Assembly (NCBI RefSeq): GCF_902167145.1
Contig: NC_050102.1
Coordinates: forward strand, 3,968,001-4,032,000
DNA: 64,000 bases
Direction: 5' to 3'
DNA from: Zea mays
Lineage: Eukaryota; Streptophyta; Magnoliopsida; Poales; Poaceae
This document shows positions 47,192 to 57,559 of the stretch, in pieces; position 1 is the stretch's first letter, and each line of letters begins with the position of its first letter. Below the pieces are notes generated by a model that saw nothing but the letters and a program-made list of their open reading frames with translations, had not been told where the DNA came from and did not search any database. The position numbers were made by a program, and so were the translations under genes.

Positions 47192-47479
47192 ATGATGAAG
47201 GGTGGCAGCAAGAAGGAAGTGGCCGGTGCGGCGGCGGTGGTGGCCATACTGCTGGTTCTGCAGCTGATGGCAGCTCCACCGACGGCCATGGCCGCCCGCT
47301 CGCCGCGCGGAGCCGTGCCGGATGGCTCCCTCGCCACGACGCCCAAGGTGACGATGCTGTCAGCCACGCTGTGCTACACGGGGGAGACATGCAAATACAT
47401 TACCTGCCTCACTCCTGCTTGCTCCTGTAACTATGATGATCGTCGCTGCTACATCATATTTACTCCTGCTGCTGCTTGA
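47192..47479 (+). CDS. Secreted cyclotide-like cystine-knot peptide precursor (95 aa)
   Basis: MMKGGSKKEV is followed by a hydrophobic signal sequence (residues about 10-33, ending PPTAMA-A), a 26-residue spacer (35-60) and a six-cysteine domain: C61, C67, C72, C77, C79, C86. Spacings between cysteines are 5, 4, 4, 1 and 6. The domain holds GETC (residues 64-67) with the Glu that is conserved in loop 1 of cyclotides. Loops 2, 3 and 4 (4, 4 and 1) match the classical cyclotide pattern, while loop 1 is two residues longer. The nine-residue tail YIIFTPAAA has no Asn/Asp for head-to-tail ligation, so I infer a linear peptide. Known family members are knotted, membrane-active defence peptides, and linear cyclotide-like genes are known in grasses. 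The start is chosen from the TATA box position. Single exon, no stops. Alternative: another small knottin. Confidence 0.75.
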   Translation: MMKGGSKKEVAGAAAVVAILLVLQLMAAPPTAMAARSPRGAVPDGSLATTPKVTMLSATLCYTGETCKYITCLTPACSCNYDDRRCYIIFTPAAA

Positions 47480-47720
47480 GGCCATTCTGTGTACGTGAAT
47501 GAAGCCACTACTACTCTCACACAGCATGCGCCGGCCGACGACGTGCGTACGTATATATATACGCTCTACCTCGTGAGCTTTTGTTCGAGTGATACGTGTT
47601 TCAAGGCATCCATCCATCCATGGATGCTTATGTACGTATATGTGTTAGTCGTGTGTCAGGCAACCGGGCAGCAGAAGGGGGTGTTGTATTATATATATTT
47701 ACGTCTTCTGGTGATTAAAT

Positions 47721-47726
47721 AATAAA
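47721..47726 (+). terminator. Polyadenylation signal of the cyclotide-like gene
   Basis: AATAAA 242 bases after the stop codon in an AT-rich context. It gives a predicted transcript of about 0.6 kb. Confidence 0.5.
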
Positions 47727-47749
47727 GGGGGGCATGTTGGATGTGTGCA

Positions 47750-48005
47750 AGGCATATCTGTAGAGCAATTTTATTGCTCGCACTGCCATAATGGCAAAAA
47801 TCCAAAAATCTTATGCCTGGATTTTATTCAAACGAAAAAAGCAACACCAAAATTGTTAGCAAGCAAGATGCTGATCAATATATGAAGGATTTGACCACGC
47901 CTTGAGAGCACAACCTGACCTGCTATTTCTATTGTTTTGCCAATGATTAGCATCCATCGTATTACATATACTGCAAAAACTAAAAGGAAGGAAAACACAT
48001 GTTTG
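47750..48005. other. Intergenic, no gene seen
   Basis: AT-rich DNA with no open frame or repeat that I recognise, up to the edge of the minus-strand copia LTR. Confidence 0.5.
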
Positions 48006-48640
48006 TGTTATGAATCAATACGACACAAAGTATATCAAACACAGAGAAGACACAGACTTAACGTCGAAAACCCCTCTAAAACGAAGGGGAAAAACCACGG
48101 GCGCTGACTAGTAACAATATCACTATTTTTCGGGTGATTACAGATCGCAGGAGATTTACAATGAGGTGATGATTTCCTGCGGATTGTAAGTGTATTTATA
48201 GAGACGAAACCCTAAGGTGAGTAGGGAACGATCTGTACCGCAGGGGGCGGAGCGCCGGAGCCCCCCACACCCTCCTAGGCGTCCCTGGGATGTGGGCCGA
48301 AAGCCAATTGGCATCGCTACGCTCTGGCCCAAGCCTCAGTTTCGCTTGCCAATTTGGATGCCTTCTTCAGAATTTGGATCACAAACTCCACCTTGAGACA
48401 AATTCTTTGTAGTATCCTAATAGCAAACTCCACCTCACACAATGCATCATCATCATGCCGACGCCAACAGCCACTAGGGACTAATTTGTAATACCAATTA
48501 ACCTTGAGCATAGCTCAAACTTAGCAACAGGAACATGTTTCGTCATCATATCATCAGGATTATCATGAGTACTGATCTTGCATACCTTCACCAAACCCGA
48601 TGTAATTTCGGATGGTCTGAGCAAAAATGCAGAGAGCCGC
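48006..48640 (-). mobile_element. Ty1/copia fragment A: end of pol plus LTR
   Basis: On the minus strand, 48640-48500 reads [20 protein letters not shown] then AKFELCSRL, the C-terminal end of copia RNase H. Two AGGTGGAG polypurine-like motifs follow, then an LTR at about 48390-48006 ending TTCATAACA. The LTR aligns with 49673-49988 (CGCAGGA...CATCTCATTGTAAATCTCCT, GTTTTTCCCCTTCG). The rest of pol is missing. Confidence 0.7.
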
Positions 48641-48896
48641 TATCTGTTTGGTCTTTTCTGTTTATATTGATTATTCAGTCTGCCAACCGATCAACCCGCC
48701 TCTATCACGAACGGCGCCATGACGAGCACGACGTGCGCACCGTTCGGGAGCGAGAAGACCGGGCACGATCACACGCGCAAGCGCGCTTTTACGCAGGCGT
48801 CTAACCCGGCGATCAGGACAAGCCCCTGACTCAGCCGCTTATTACAACTATACTGAAATGAAACGTAAGCCAACAGAGAACTGAAACTATATAACA

Positions 48897-49622
48897 GTGC
48901 ACCCCAGAACAATCCCGCTCCTTCTTCTCCGACGCCTCCTGGGTCTCCCTGACCTAGACAGGAGCGTGAAGATACCACCGGCAGTTAAGGCGTGCATCCT
49001 CGACGATGCTGTGGCACGCGACATCGGCGTGGGGCAACCGCTCAGTAATGGCAGAAGTTCTCTGCTCCGAAGCCGAGTCGGCGGCGAGAGGTTCCTGTGG
49101 GCTTGTTGCAGTGGTAGTAGCAGCACTACTGCTGGTACCTCTGGCATCATACTCACATGGCACATTGCCACATGCATCCTCGAGGTGAGGCATCCATACC
49201 AGTGTGGCGGCGGCGGCTGCCAAGAACAGCTGAACCGTCACAAGATCGCTGCCACTCACCTCTCACGCTACTGCGCGTACCTGATGGCCTGGTATCCGGA
49301 CCTGCTCCCTGACCATGAGGAGTGGAGCACCGCCCTGTATGAGACGGTGAAGGACGACGCTAGGCGTGCCCTCGCAGGGTGCAGCGCCGGCTGTGCTGCG
49401 GTACTGGGACCAGAGGCCGAGTATGTGAGCAGGCCAGTGATCCAGTCGCTGAGCGTCTACTCCAGGCACGAGGGGCTCAGGAAAGGCGTCGTGCTTGGAA
49501 AGCAGCTGGTGGAGCTGATGGAAGGCGAGGAAACTGCGTGGATGGTGCTGGCGGAATTCTGGTCGGAGATGATCCTGTACGTCGCTGCCTCGGACATTGC
49601 ATTGCACGGGGTGGTGAGCTGA
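48897..49622 (+). pseudogene. DUF594 C-terminal domain gene fragment
   Basis: An open frame of 241 codons reads SGIILTWHIATCILEVRHPY, then AATHLSRYCAYLMAWYPDLL, then RKGVVLGKQLVELM and MVLAEFWSEMILYVAASD. These are the conserved blocks of plant DUF594 (W-HIAT, LS-x-Y-x-x-YLL-x-x-x-PDLLP, LA-x-FW-x-EMI-x-Y-x-A-x-SD). Full proteins are around 700 residues with membrane-spanning DUF4220 N-terminal parts; here only the last third exists and no upstream coding is visible. It lies between two oppositely oriented copia pieces. The frame is intact, so it is either a recent capture or a truncated gene. Function of the family is not known. Confidence 0.65.
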
Positions 49623-49990
49623 TAACGCTGCTCTGGGCGTTGCTCTCCCATGTTGGGATCGGGAGTCGGCCTTGTTGAGTTTGTGATCTAAATTCTGAAG
49701 AAGGCGACCAAATTGACAAGCGAAGCAGAGGCCCATCGTCGAGCTGTTTTTCAAGCACGACGTCTTTCCTACTCGTTTTAAGGTTTCAACTCTATAAACA
49801 TCTTTGTAAGCCGCAGGAGATAGTCATCTCATTTGTAAATCTCCTACGATCTGTAACCACCCGAAAATAGTGAGATTGTTGCTGGCCGGCGTCCGTGGGT
49901 TTTTCCCCTTCGCCTTGAAGGGGTTTTCCACGTTAAATTTGTGTCTTCTCTGTGATTGATTTTCTTTGTGTCATATTCATTCTTAACAAG

Positions 49991-50002
49991 TGGTATCGGA
50001 GC
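49991..50002 (+). promoter_or_regulatory. Copia primer binding site
   Basis: TGGTATCGGAGC two bases after the LTR; initiator tRNA-Met type. Confidence 0.85.
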
Positions 50003-50048
50003 TAGTTGTTTGGTGATCGGTGTGCTAGGGTTTCCTGCCGGCGCACAG

Positions 50049-51068
50049 ATGTCGATGACAATGAAGTACGATCTTCCGCTGCTGGATCTCGACACGTGTT
50101 TCTCGCTGTGGCAGGTGAAGATGTGGGCGATTCTCTCGTAGTCTGATCGCGACCTGGATGATGCCCTAGATGGATTTGGCAACAAGGACGCCAGGACATG
50201 GACTGATGAGGAAAGGCACAAGGATCATAAGGCGTTCGCACATATTCACCTTCATCTGTCTAACAATATCCTGCATGAGGTTCTGACGGAGAAAACCGCC
50301 ACTGCTCTTTGGTTGAAGCTGGAGTCGATCTGTATGTCAAAGGATCTGACCAGCAAGATGCATGTCAAAATGAAGTTGTTCTCCCACAAGTTGGAGGAAG
50401 GAGGCTCCATTCTGACGCACATATCGGTGTTTAAGGAGATCGCGGCCGATCTGACGTCTATGGAGGTAAAGTTTGATGATGAAGACCTAGCTCTTCTTCT
50501 CCTGTGTTCCCTCCCTGCATCGTTTAGCAATTTTTGAGATACCATCCTATACAGTCGTGATACTCTAACCGTGGCTGAAGTGTATGAAGCTTTGACTGCG
50601 AAAGAAAAGATGAGACAGATGGTTAACTCGGAAGATGCTGCTGGCTCGAGTGGAGAAGCTTTGTATGTCCATGGCCGCACTGAGCAGAAAAAGTCCAACT
50701 CAGGTGGCAAAGGAAAGGGAAAGAACTAGAGGGGTCGCTCCAAGTCAAGGGGCCCATCCGATGAATTATTTTGCAAATACTGCAAGAAGACGAACCATGT
50801 AATTGAGAACTGTTACAAACTGCAGAACAAGGGAGAAGAGGAACAAGGAGAAGGGTAAGAACGGTGGTATTGTCTCTGTTGCATCCGAAAATAATTCTGA
50901 TAATGGTGATGTTCTTATTATCTTTGCTGGTTGTGCTGCTGATGATGCCCAATAGATCCTCGATTCTGCTTGCTCGTATCATGTTTGTACTAACAAATCT
51001 CTGTTCAGTACCTATGAAGCTGTGTAGAATGGAGCTACTCTTCGGATGGGTGAACTCGATCCTAATCC
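50049..51068 (+). pseudogene. copia gag and truncated protease
   Basis: Starts MSMTMKYDLPLLD. It has the gag helical domain (KFDDEDLALLLLCSLPASF) and a CCHC knuckle, CKYCKKTNHVIENC, at 50772-50813. Stops occur at TAG 50139 and TGA 50535, plus a TAG about 50728. After a frame change near 50840 the pol start reads ILDSACSYHVCTN and LFSTYEAV, a copia protease/zinc-binding region with its active-site Asp in LDSA. It is dead and truncated. Confidence 0.75.
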
Positions 51069-51070
51069 GA

Positions 51071-52820
51071 TCTAATACTTAAATCTTATAGTGTAAAAAT
51101 TAGAGCTCATTGTCACCTTAACTTCGTCTCATAGAGTTTGCGTGTACTCTTCTGGATTAACCTGGACTGGTCCTCAAATTTATAATGTGTTGTCTACCGA
51201 TTATAAAGATGCCTTTGAACTTGTATAATACCTACGACGTGACAGGGAGCCGAATCGACCACGTGCTGTGGCTAGTAGCGGGCTAGGTGTAGACTGTGTC
51301 GTTCACGTTCAAAAAATGGGTACATTATTCACTAACATATCTACCACGTTCAACCAAGATACCATATGATTAAAAAAATCACGTATTATTACCATTAGAC
51401 ACGTGGCGCAGAGAAACAGAAACGCGTTGATATAGTGGAAGTAGACGAACATCATTGCCTAAAAGCAGAAGCAACAACATGTCATCCTCTTATCCATCAA
51501 TACTGTATTAACAGCAGCGGTGGCATCCACACGTAACACTCGTGTGCTAGCACTACATGCGTAGCAAGAGAAACGTCGATGACATCTTAAGCGTCTATAG
51601 CCCTAAGAGAGGCTCCGACGACATCTAAGATGCTCATCTCAAACACACTAGCACCTTCGTATATAAAAACCCTTGCTAATGGCTTTTACCCTAAAGGCCT
51701 GTTAGCATTCTCATGGATCATAATTGTCTTTTAGACATATATTCAACAATCTCCCACTTACATTACAGTTGGTCATCCAGCAATTGTTCCAACCCCTTAA
51801 GTGTGTGACCGTTAGGTTATTGCGTAGACGACCATAATTAAAAAAAACTTTTGAGCCATTAGTCAATAGCAGCGTCTAGCAGCACATATTGAATCTCGTG
51901 TGCACATAAAAGATCATATCGACTAAAACCTTGATATTGTGAGCACCTACAGGTGGGTGAATAGGCGATCCTGCAATATTAAATTTAAACAATATTAACT
52001 CAACATTTTGATCAGTCTTATAGTGGATTATAACTTGTGAATAACTCTTTATTCACATCAAGATTAACTTTTAAATCACATTGGCATGACCATGCACTTT
52101 CTTAATCCAACCTCATCGAGGGTGTTGAGGAGAAGATCTCTAGACGAAGGTCCACAACTCCACATTAAATATTGAATCATTTTTTTAAGAGTGAGAACAG
52201 TGCCGAAGGTCACATTAGAATGAAGGGAACACCCTCAGTTTTGATGTGCATGGTTGGCTGTTGTCACCCTTTGGTTTTGGTGCGCCAATATATTAAGGAG
52301 TTGGTATTATAAGCTAAATGATTAAGAAATTAAAAAAAGTTAAGCTCTAAGTACTCCCTTCGTTCCAGTATATAAGGCGTAACCACCAGGGACGGACCGA
52401 CGTTAGGGTAAATGGGGGCACGGGTCCTACTCATTTTTTTTTGTTTTAGTGGACCCTTTAACTTATTTACTGTAATTATAAAGGCCTATTTGTTAGTAAC
52501 CCTCTATCAAGGCCCCTACTCATATTTTGGGTTAGGTCTACACCTGTTAACCATCTCTGGTTCAAAGACCAAAAAAGATATTTAATTGTGTCTATATCAT
52601 TGTATTGATATAAGTATGCATAGAGAGAGCATGTATTATATTATGAGACAAAAAAAGTGGTTGTCACACTCACACGGTGTAAATAGATGGGAACGAGGTC
52701 TGCATGAGAACCCTTTCAATCATTTGTATTAAACCGAGAAGTATCTCTGTTGATGACAAACAACGAGCACATCAGGTGGCAAGTGTGTTTTTGTTCGAAT
52801 AAAAAACTTACAAATTTTAA
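51071..52820. other. Unassigned region with MITE and LTR debris
   Basis: No gene. GAGCACCTACAGGTGGGTGAATAGG at about 51939 is a diverged end of the LTR family at 25640-27060. TACTCCCTTCGTTCCAGTATA at about 52352 is a Stowaway-type end without a found partner. Positions 52385-52560 resemble a GGGACGGACC-type small repeat. Confidence 0.4.
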
Positions 52821-52994
52821 GTCTGTTTGGTTCGCTACCTAATTTATCACACTTTACTTAACTTTTCTAAATAAGATTAGTTTTTCAATTTGAACGATTA
52901 ATTTTAGTTTAACTAAGATTAGTTTTTCAATTTGAAAACGATTAATTTTAGTCTAAACTACTAACTTTAGCTAAAGTGTGACGCACCAAACAGT
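52821..52994. mobile_element. MITE with GTCTGTTTGG inverted ends
   Basis: Left GTCTGTTTGGTTCG and right GCACCAAACAGTC are inverted repeats around an AT-rich core, which itself has a duplicated GATTAGTTTTTCAATTTGAA block (about 54 bp period). It sits about 500 bases downstream of the DUF1005 stop codon. The target duplication is not clear. Confidence 0.6.
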
Positions 52995-53488
52995 CCCTTT
53001 TTCATTCAACATTCTGAATCTGAGCGTGGTTGCCAATTGCCATGCCACGCCACACGACGTGAGCGATGGCGGTGGATCCTCTCTACTCGCCGCGCCGCGA
53101 CGCGACGCTTTGCTTGCGGCAGGAGCCTTCGGTCAGGCCCCTCTCCCACGAGGAGGAGACGTCGGCGGCAAAATGGGAAGCGTTCAGAGGTACAGGCAAC
53201 AGAGGTCACAACAAGAACACTCGACGAACAGCACAAACAGCTTTGAAAATTTGATCTCTACCACTTCGGTAGCAGCACGATGCGGAGAGGCTGGGAATCC
53301 AAAAAAAAAAAAAGAAAACACCCAACAACACACACCTCGCCTCGCTCACCCCAGACCCCAGTTTTATGGCTTCTTCTAGGCTACAAAAGGCACCTAGAAG
53401 ACGAACAGTCCAGTTTCAGCGGGATTACAGACAAACAACGAAAACAAGTTCGTCCGATCACCACCCAATCTCCCTCCCCCCTCGCCGT

Positions 53489-54222
53489 TCACGCCGACAG
53501 CTCCCGGCGCAGCTTGCAGGAGAAGAGTCGGCACGCGTCCATGCTGAGGTCGACGGCGGCCGCCAGAGCGACGAACGCGGCGGCGTCCTCGGCGCACCCG
53601 ACGTGCGCCACGCCGATCTCCACGGAGGGCCTGCCGCGCCGGCCCTCCCCCTGCACGGCGGCCGACATCACGAAGCCGCCCGGGGGCCAGAGCGCGTGGC
53701 GGCTCAACTCGCCGCTGCCCCGCCCGGGGGATCCGGCCGTGGTCAGGTCGATGGCGAACCGCCCGCCGCGGGCCGCCGGGACGCCGGACTCGGCCACGCA
53801 CACGCCCGAGCCCGTGACGTTGCTGTTGTGGTCGGGCACCAGCTCGAAGCGGTAGCCCAGCTGGGCGTCCCCGGCGCTGCCGCCGCGATCGCGCCAGCAC
53901 TCGAGGCGGCCCCACGGCGTCCAGGTCCCGTCCACGCGGCGGCGGAGGATGAGCCAGCCGCCCGGGTTGGAGCGGCCCACGCGGTCCGTCCCCGGGGACG
54001 CCACGAACGGCGTCACCATCGACGCCAGCGCCACCGGCGACCCCGACAGGTCGTGCACCGTCACCGACCACCCCTTGCGCTCCTTCCCCGCGCGCTCGCG
54101 CTCGCGCTCGGACCACAGCTTCGCCAGCCAGTTGCGCGGGCCGACGGCGCCCGAGTCGGACTGCACGGACCTGGATCGACCACCATCGATGGTGAGGGAT
54201 TGCGGCCAGATTTGCGGTTGCA

Positions 54223-54283
<61 letters not shown>

Positions 54284-54971
54284 AGGAACTTGGTGCCACC
54301 GCCACTAACCGCGAGCGCAGGTCGCTGTTGCTGCGGCAGGAGAACTTGCACGTGAACATGGGCTGCTTCATGCTCCCCTTAACCTGGAGCACCTGCGGGC
54401 TGCACTCGGGCTCGCCGTCGAACTCGAAGACGAACCTCGGGTCAGGCTCGCCCAGGACGGTGAGGTTGAGCTGCGCGCGCGCGGCGTTGGCCGCCGCCGG
54501 CTTCCCGGCGCCGCGCTTGCCGATGTCGAACCAGCCGCTGAGGAAGACGAAGGGCTCGGCCACGGCGCGCCTGAGGTCGAACCGGAAGACGAGCTTGCCG
54601 AGCAGCCTCCCGCCGCCTTCACCGCCCCCGCGGCCGGCGTACACGGCCACCTTGAGGCGCGCGGTGCGGAGGCGGCCGCCGAGGAAGAGCGCGGGCCTGG
54701 CGGCGGCCCGGTCCAGGTCGGCCTTGGAGGCGTGGAAGGCGGCCGCGCACGACGCCGGCGCCGGCGCCGAGCCCTCCTCGGTGGCCGGCAGCAGCGGCGC
54801 GGGCGCCGTCTGGTAGGGCAGCTTGTTGAGGCGGATGCGGCAGTAGTAGCAGGGCGGCGTGGCCGGGTGCACGCCGGAGCCGGACGCCGCGGCGGCGGCG
54901 GGGGGCGCCGATGCCGGCATCTTCAGCGCCAGGTTGCCGACCAGCACCCGCACGAACGGGCACGGGTCCAT
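53489..54971 (-). CDS. DUF1005 family protein, two exons (447 aa)
   Basis: Minus strand, exon 1 is 54971-54310 and exon 2 is 54170-53489. The start MDPCPFVRVLVGNLALKMP is the hallmark N-terminus of plant DUF1005. CYYCRIRLNKLPYQTAPAPL, LVFRFDLRRAVAEPFVFLSG and FEFDGEPECSPQVLQVKGSM follow in exon 1; exon 2 has GPRNWLAKLWSERE, GWSVTVHDLSGSPVA, NPGGWLILRRRVDGTWTPWG and GGFVMSAAVQGEGRRGRP. The donor is G-GTTAG and the acceptor GATCCAG-G, joining in phase (CG-G, Arg). An in-frame ATG at 55040 exists, but the family starts at MDPCPF and that ATG lies in the leader. Very GC-rich codon use, typical of one class of grass genes. No stops or frameshifts. Molecular function of the family is not established. 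Confidence 0.9.
54171..54309 (-). other. 139-bp DUF1005 intron with (TG)n-G30 microsatellite
   Basis: On the plus strand about 14 TG units (54224-54252) run into 30 consecutive G (54253-54282). In the transcript this is C30 followed by (AC)n, so the tract fills over 40 percent of the intron. Confidence 0.9.
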
Positions 54972-55305
54972 GGCCCTCGTGGCTAGCAGACCGCAATGCC
55001 TGCGACGCCGACCCTTCCTCCTTGGTCCGGCGCGAAGCAATGCGGACGGGATCGGAGACGGAGAGGGGTGGGGGGGAGAACCTGCCAGAGACTGGTGGGG
55101 TGGGATGGATGGGGTGGAGTGGTGTGTTTTGTTTCAATTCCGCGATGGGGAAGGAGTGGTGACGAGGGATCATAGGCCTGGCGGCCCACGGCCAGCCTGG
55201 ATGATCCCGTGAGCTGTCGCGCGCCCTTCTTTCGCTCGCTAGTGGATCCCAGATGTCAGTGTGAGAAGGTGGTTCAGGATGGTCCTCTCTGTCTACTGTA
55301 GTGGA

Positions 55306-55332
55306 CTGCAGTGCAGTGCAGTGCAGTGCAGT
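55306..55332. repeat. (GCAGT)n microsatellite
   Basis: About five GCAGT units, roughly 340 bases upstream of the DUF1005 start codon, in its likely promoter region. No clear TATA box was seen for that gene. Confidence 0.7.
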
Positions 55333-55379
55333 CCAGCCCAGCTGCATGCGATGCGCTTTTGCGGTGGGGCAGCGTGGGG

Positions 55380-57400
55380 TCGCCCCTGTGGCCGCTTTTT
55401 TCGTTACCCGCCGGCTTGGGCAGCCTGGCAGCAACGGCTAGCGATTTTACCGCGCCTTTTTACCAGGCCAGCGGCGAAAAGGACCAGCCGGACAGAGCGG
55501 CGGCGGAAGCCGTAGCTCGTGGGCCCACGGTGCCGGTGAGCCTGCCATGCCATCAGGAGTCCCGGTCCTGCTGTCACTGGGCGCGGGAGGTCTTTGCGGT
55601 GCAGTGAAAGATTAGAGTTGTGTCCCTTCGCCTGTAAAAATCAAATTAGTTTGGTTTGAATCGATAAAAGTTACAGGCCGGTCCAAAGGCATCCCACTGT
55701 GGCACTGTGTAGTTCTCAAATAGAGCTAGTCTGAGGCTTTGATTATGGACCTGTTTAAATAAGTTGAGAGGTAAACAAATAACATAATTAGGTGGATTAT
55801 ATAATCTATATATCTAGATTATAATAATACATTAGATGGATTATATAATTTAGATATCTAGATTATGATAATACATAAGCATGTCAACATAAATTCTATC
55901 AACTATCTCACAGCTTACACAACGTTTCGCTATAATAATTTTCTAAGAAATGTTTTTAAGATGAGAAGACAAATGGTGTCACGGGCGCAATCATTGGGAT
56001 TCCATTGCCCCTGTCGATCGCTCTCCAATCCAATCGCAGCTGATGCAGTAGTATGCTTTTCTTTTGCGGACAGAGAAAAAAAACACTTGCTCTGCTCGCC
56101 TACTTTTCGTACAGACTGCTCGGTGGGTCCAAAGCGGCACGTAGGACCCGCGAAGCGCTACACAAGCTGGGGTTTTTTTTTTCTATGAGTAGTATTCGAT
56201 GGAAAAAAAAATTAAAAGAAAGAGTGGTTGGACAGCTAGAAACAGGCTGCTTCGGATGGACGGACGGCCTGCCTGCCTGTCCCGCTGTCCGACGTGCTTA
56301 TCCCACTTCGAATTCAAACCCTATTTTATACTTTCTCCGGTGGTTCACTCGGTAGACTTTTGTTTTTTTTTTCCATAACAAAACTAGCAAACGTGTCCGT
56401 ATGATTAGCGACCCTGTATATTATCACTTGTTCTTTCGGATTGCATATAAGACGTGTATGGGAACGAGGCATTAGTTCGTGCCATGTACGACTGTACGAG
56501 AGGCATTGCACGTATGATTACTACTGTTTTCATTTGTTCTTAAATATAAAGTATAAAAAACAAAGCCCGTTTTTGCAAGCGCTGCACAAAAACTGCCTTC
56601 AGTAGTTCGATCAGTAGCATACTGTTAACATTCTTTTTTTTTTGTTTTTGAAAAGGGAGCCCAAACATATACAAACCTGCGCTCTTGACTGAGGTTGAGG
56701 CCAAGATTAGAGGCCAAAAAAACATGGTCCTGGATGTACGTTTGTTGCATTAACACAGTCGTGGTCACCCACTGCACGATGATTACTGGCAGCGCATTGG
56801 ACCACGTATTAAAACTTGTCACGGGAGGGGCGAGAGAGAGGTACATATAGATGACCTCATACTGATCACTGTTACTCCCTCCGTTCCAATATATAACAGC
56901 AAGTATAATAATATTAGGCTATAAGCCGACAAAATCAGATTGGAGCGGGCGATTCAGATTGCGCATGCCTCAAGCCGGCTAAGACATGCATGCCGGCCAT
57001 AGGTTGTGTGCACTGCTGCTATGTATTAAATACTTTTCTCGTAGGAGTTTTTTTTCCCTTACTAAATCTCTATCTTGTCATCATACTTGCTAATGTGGCC
57101 AGGCGTTTAACAAGATGATAAAACTCGAATGAAATCACCACTAGGAATAACCTAATATTGCTTTTGAGGATCGACATTGTAAGTAATGACGTCGAGATCA
57201 TACGACTCGACGCTATATATCGTAGCGCCAATGTGCTAGTCCTTGTCACCTCTCTCTCTCCCTATCTTTCTCTCCTCAATTTTCCAACCTTCTCCAAACA
57301 GGCCCTAAGTAGTACTGTACTGCAAACAACAACTTCGTTCAATCGGATCGTTCTGTTTTTTGGTTGCGTCCAAGTAAGGAATAGCAGTAAACACTGGGTG
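55380..57400. other. Intergenic region with small repeats
   Basis: No gene. Positions 55793-55876 hold a two-copy AT-rich repeat of about 57 bp (GGATTATATAAT...TAGATTATNATAATACAT). TACTCCCTCCGTTCCAATAT at about 56874 is a Stowaway-type end. CCAAACAGGCCCTAA at about 57294 is a Tourist-type end with possible TAA. Partners were not found. Confidence 0.5.
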
Positions 57401-57559
57401 AAAACAGATGGCTCCTGGCTTGGTTAAAGGTGAAGAGGCGGCGGCTCGCGAGTACCGACCATGGCGATTGCGGTTCCTGCATGCCATTTGACCGTGTTGG
57501 CCTAGCTCAGGTTCTCCTGCCTCTCGTGCCCTTCTCCCCGGTCTTCTTGTTTTCCTGCA

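Larger units (their letters stand above)
49673..51070 (+). mobile_element. Ty1/copia fragment B: 5' LTR, gag and start of pol
   Basis: The LTR is 49673-49988 (TGTTGAGTTTG...TTCTTAACA, 316 bp), followed by a primer binding site, gag and the protease start, then truncated near 51070. The LTR matches fragment A in the opposite orientation. Confidence 0.8.

Noticed and set aside
52352..52372. Stowaway-type CTCCCTTCGTTCCAGTATA end considered as a full MITE
   Set aside because: No inverted partner end was found nearby, so only a fragment can be supported. The same applies to 56874.
53394..55040. Single 548-codon minus-strand open frame over the DUF1005 locus
   Set aside because: It reads through the microsatellite intron and then continues exon 2 DNA in the wrong frame. 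The DUF1005 motifs require a splice at 54310/54170, and the start at 54971.
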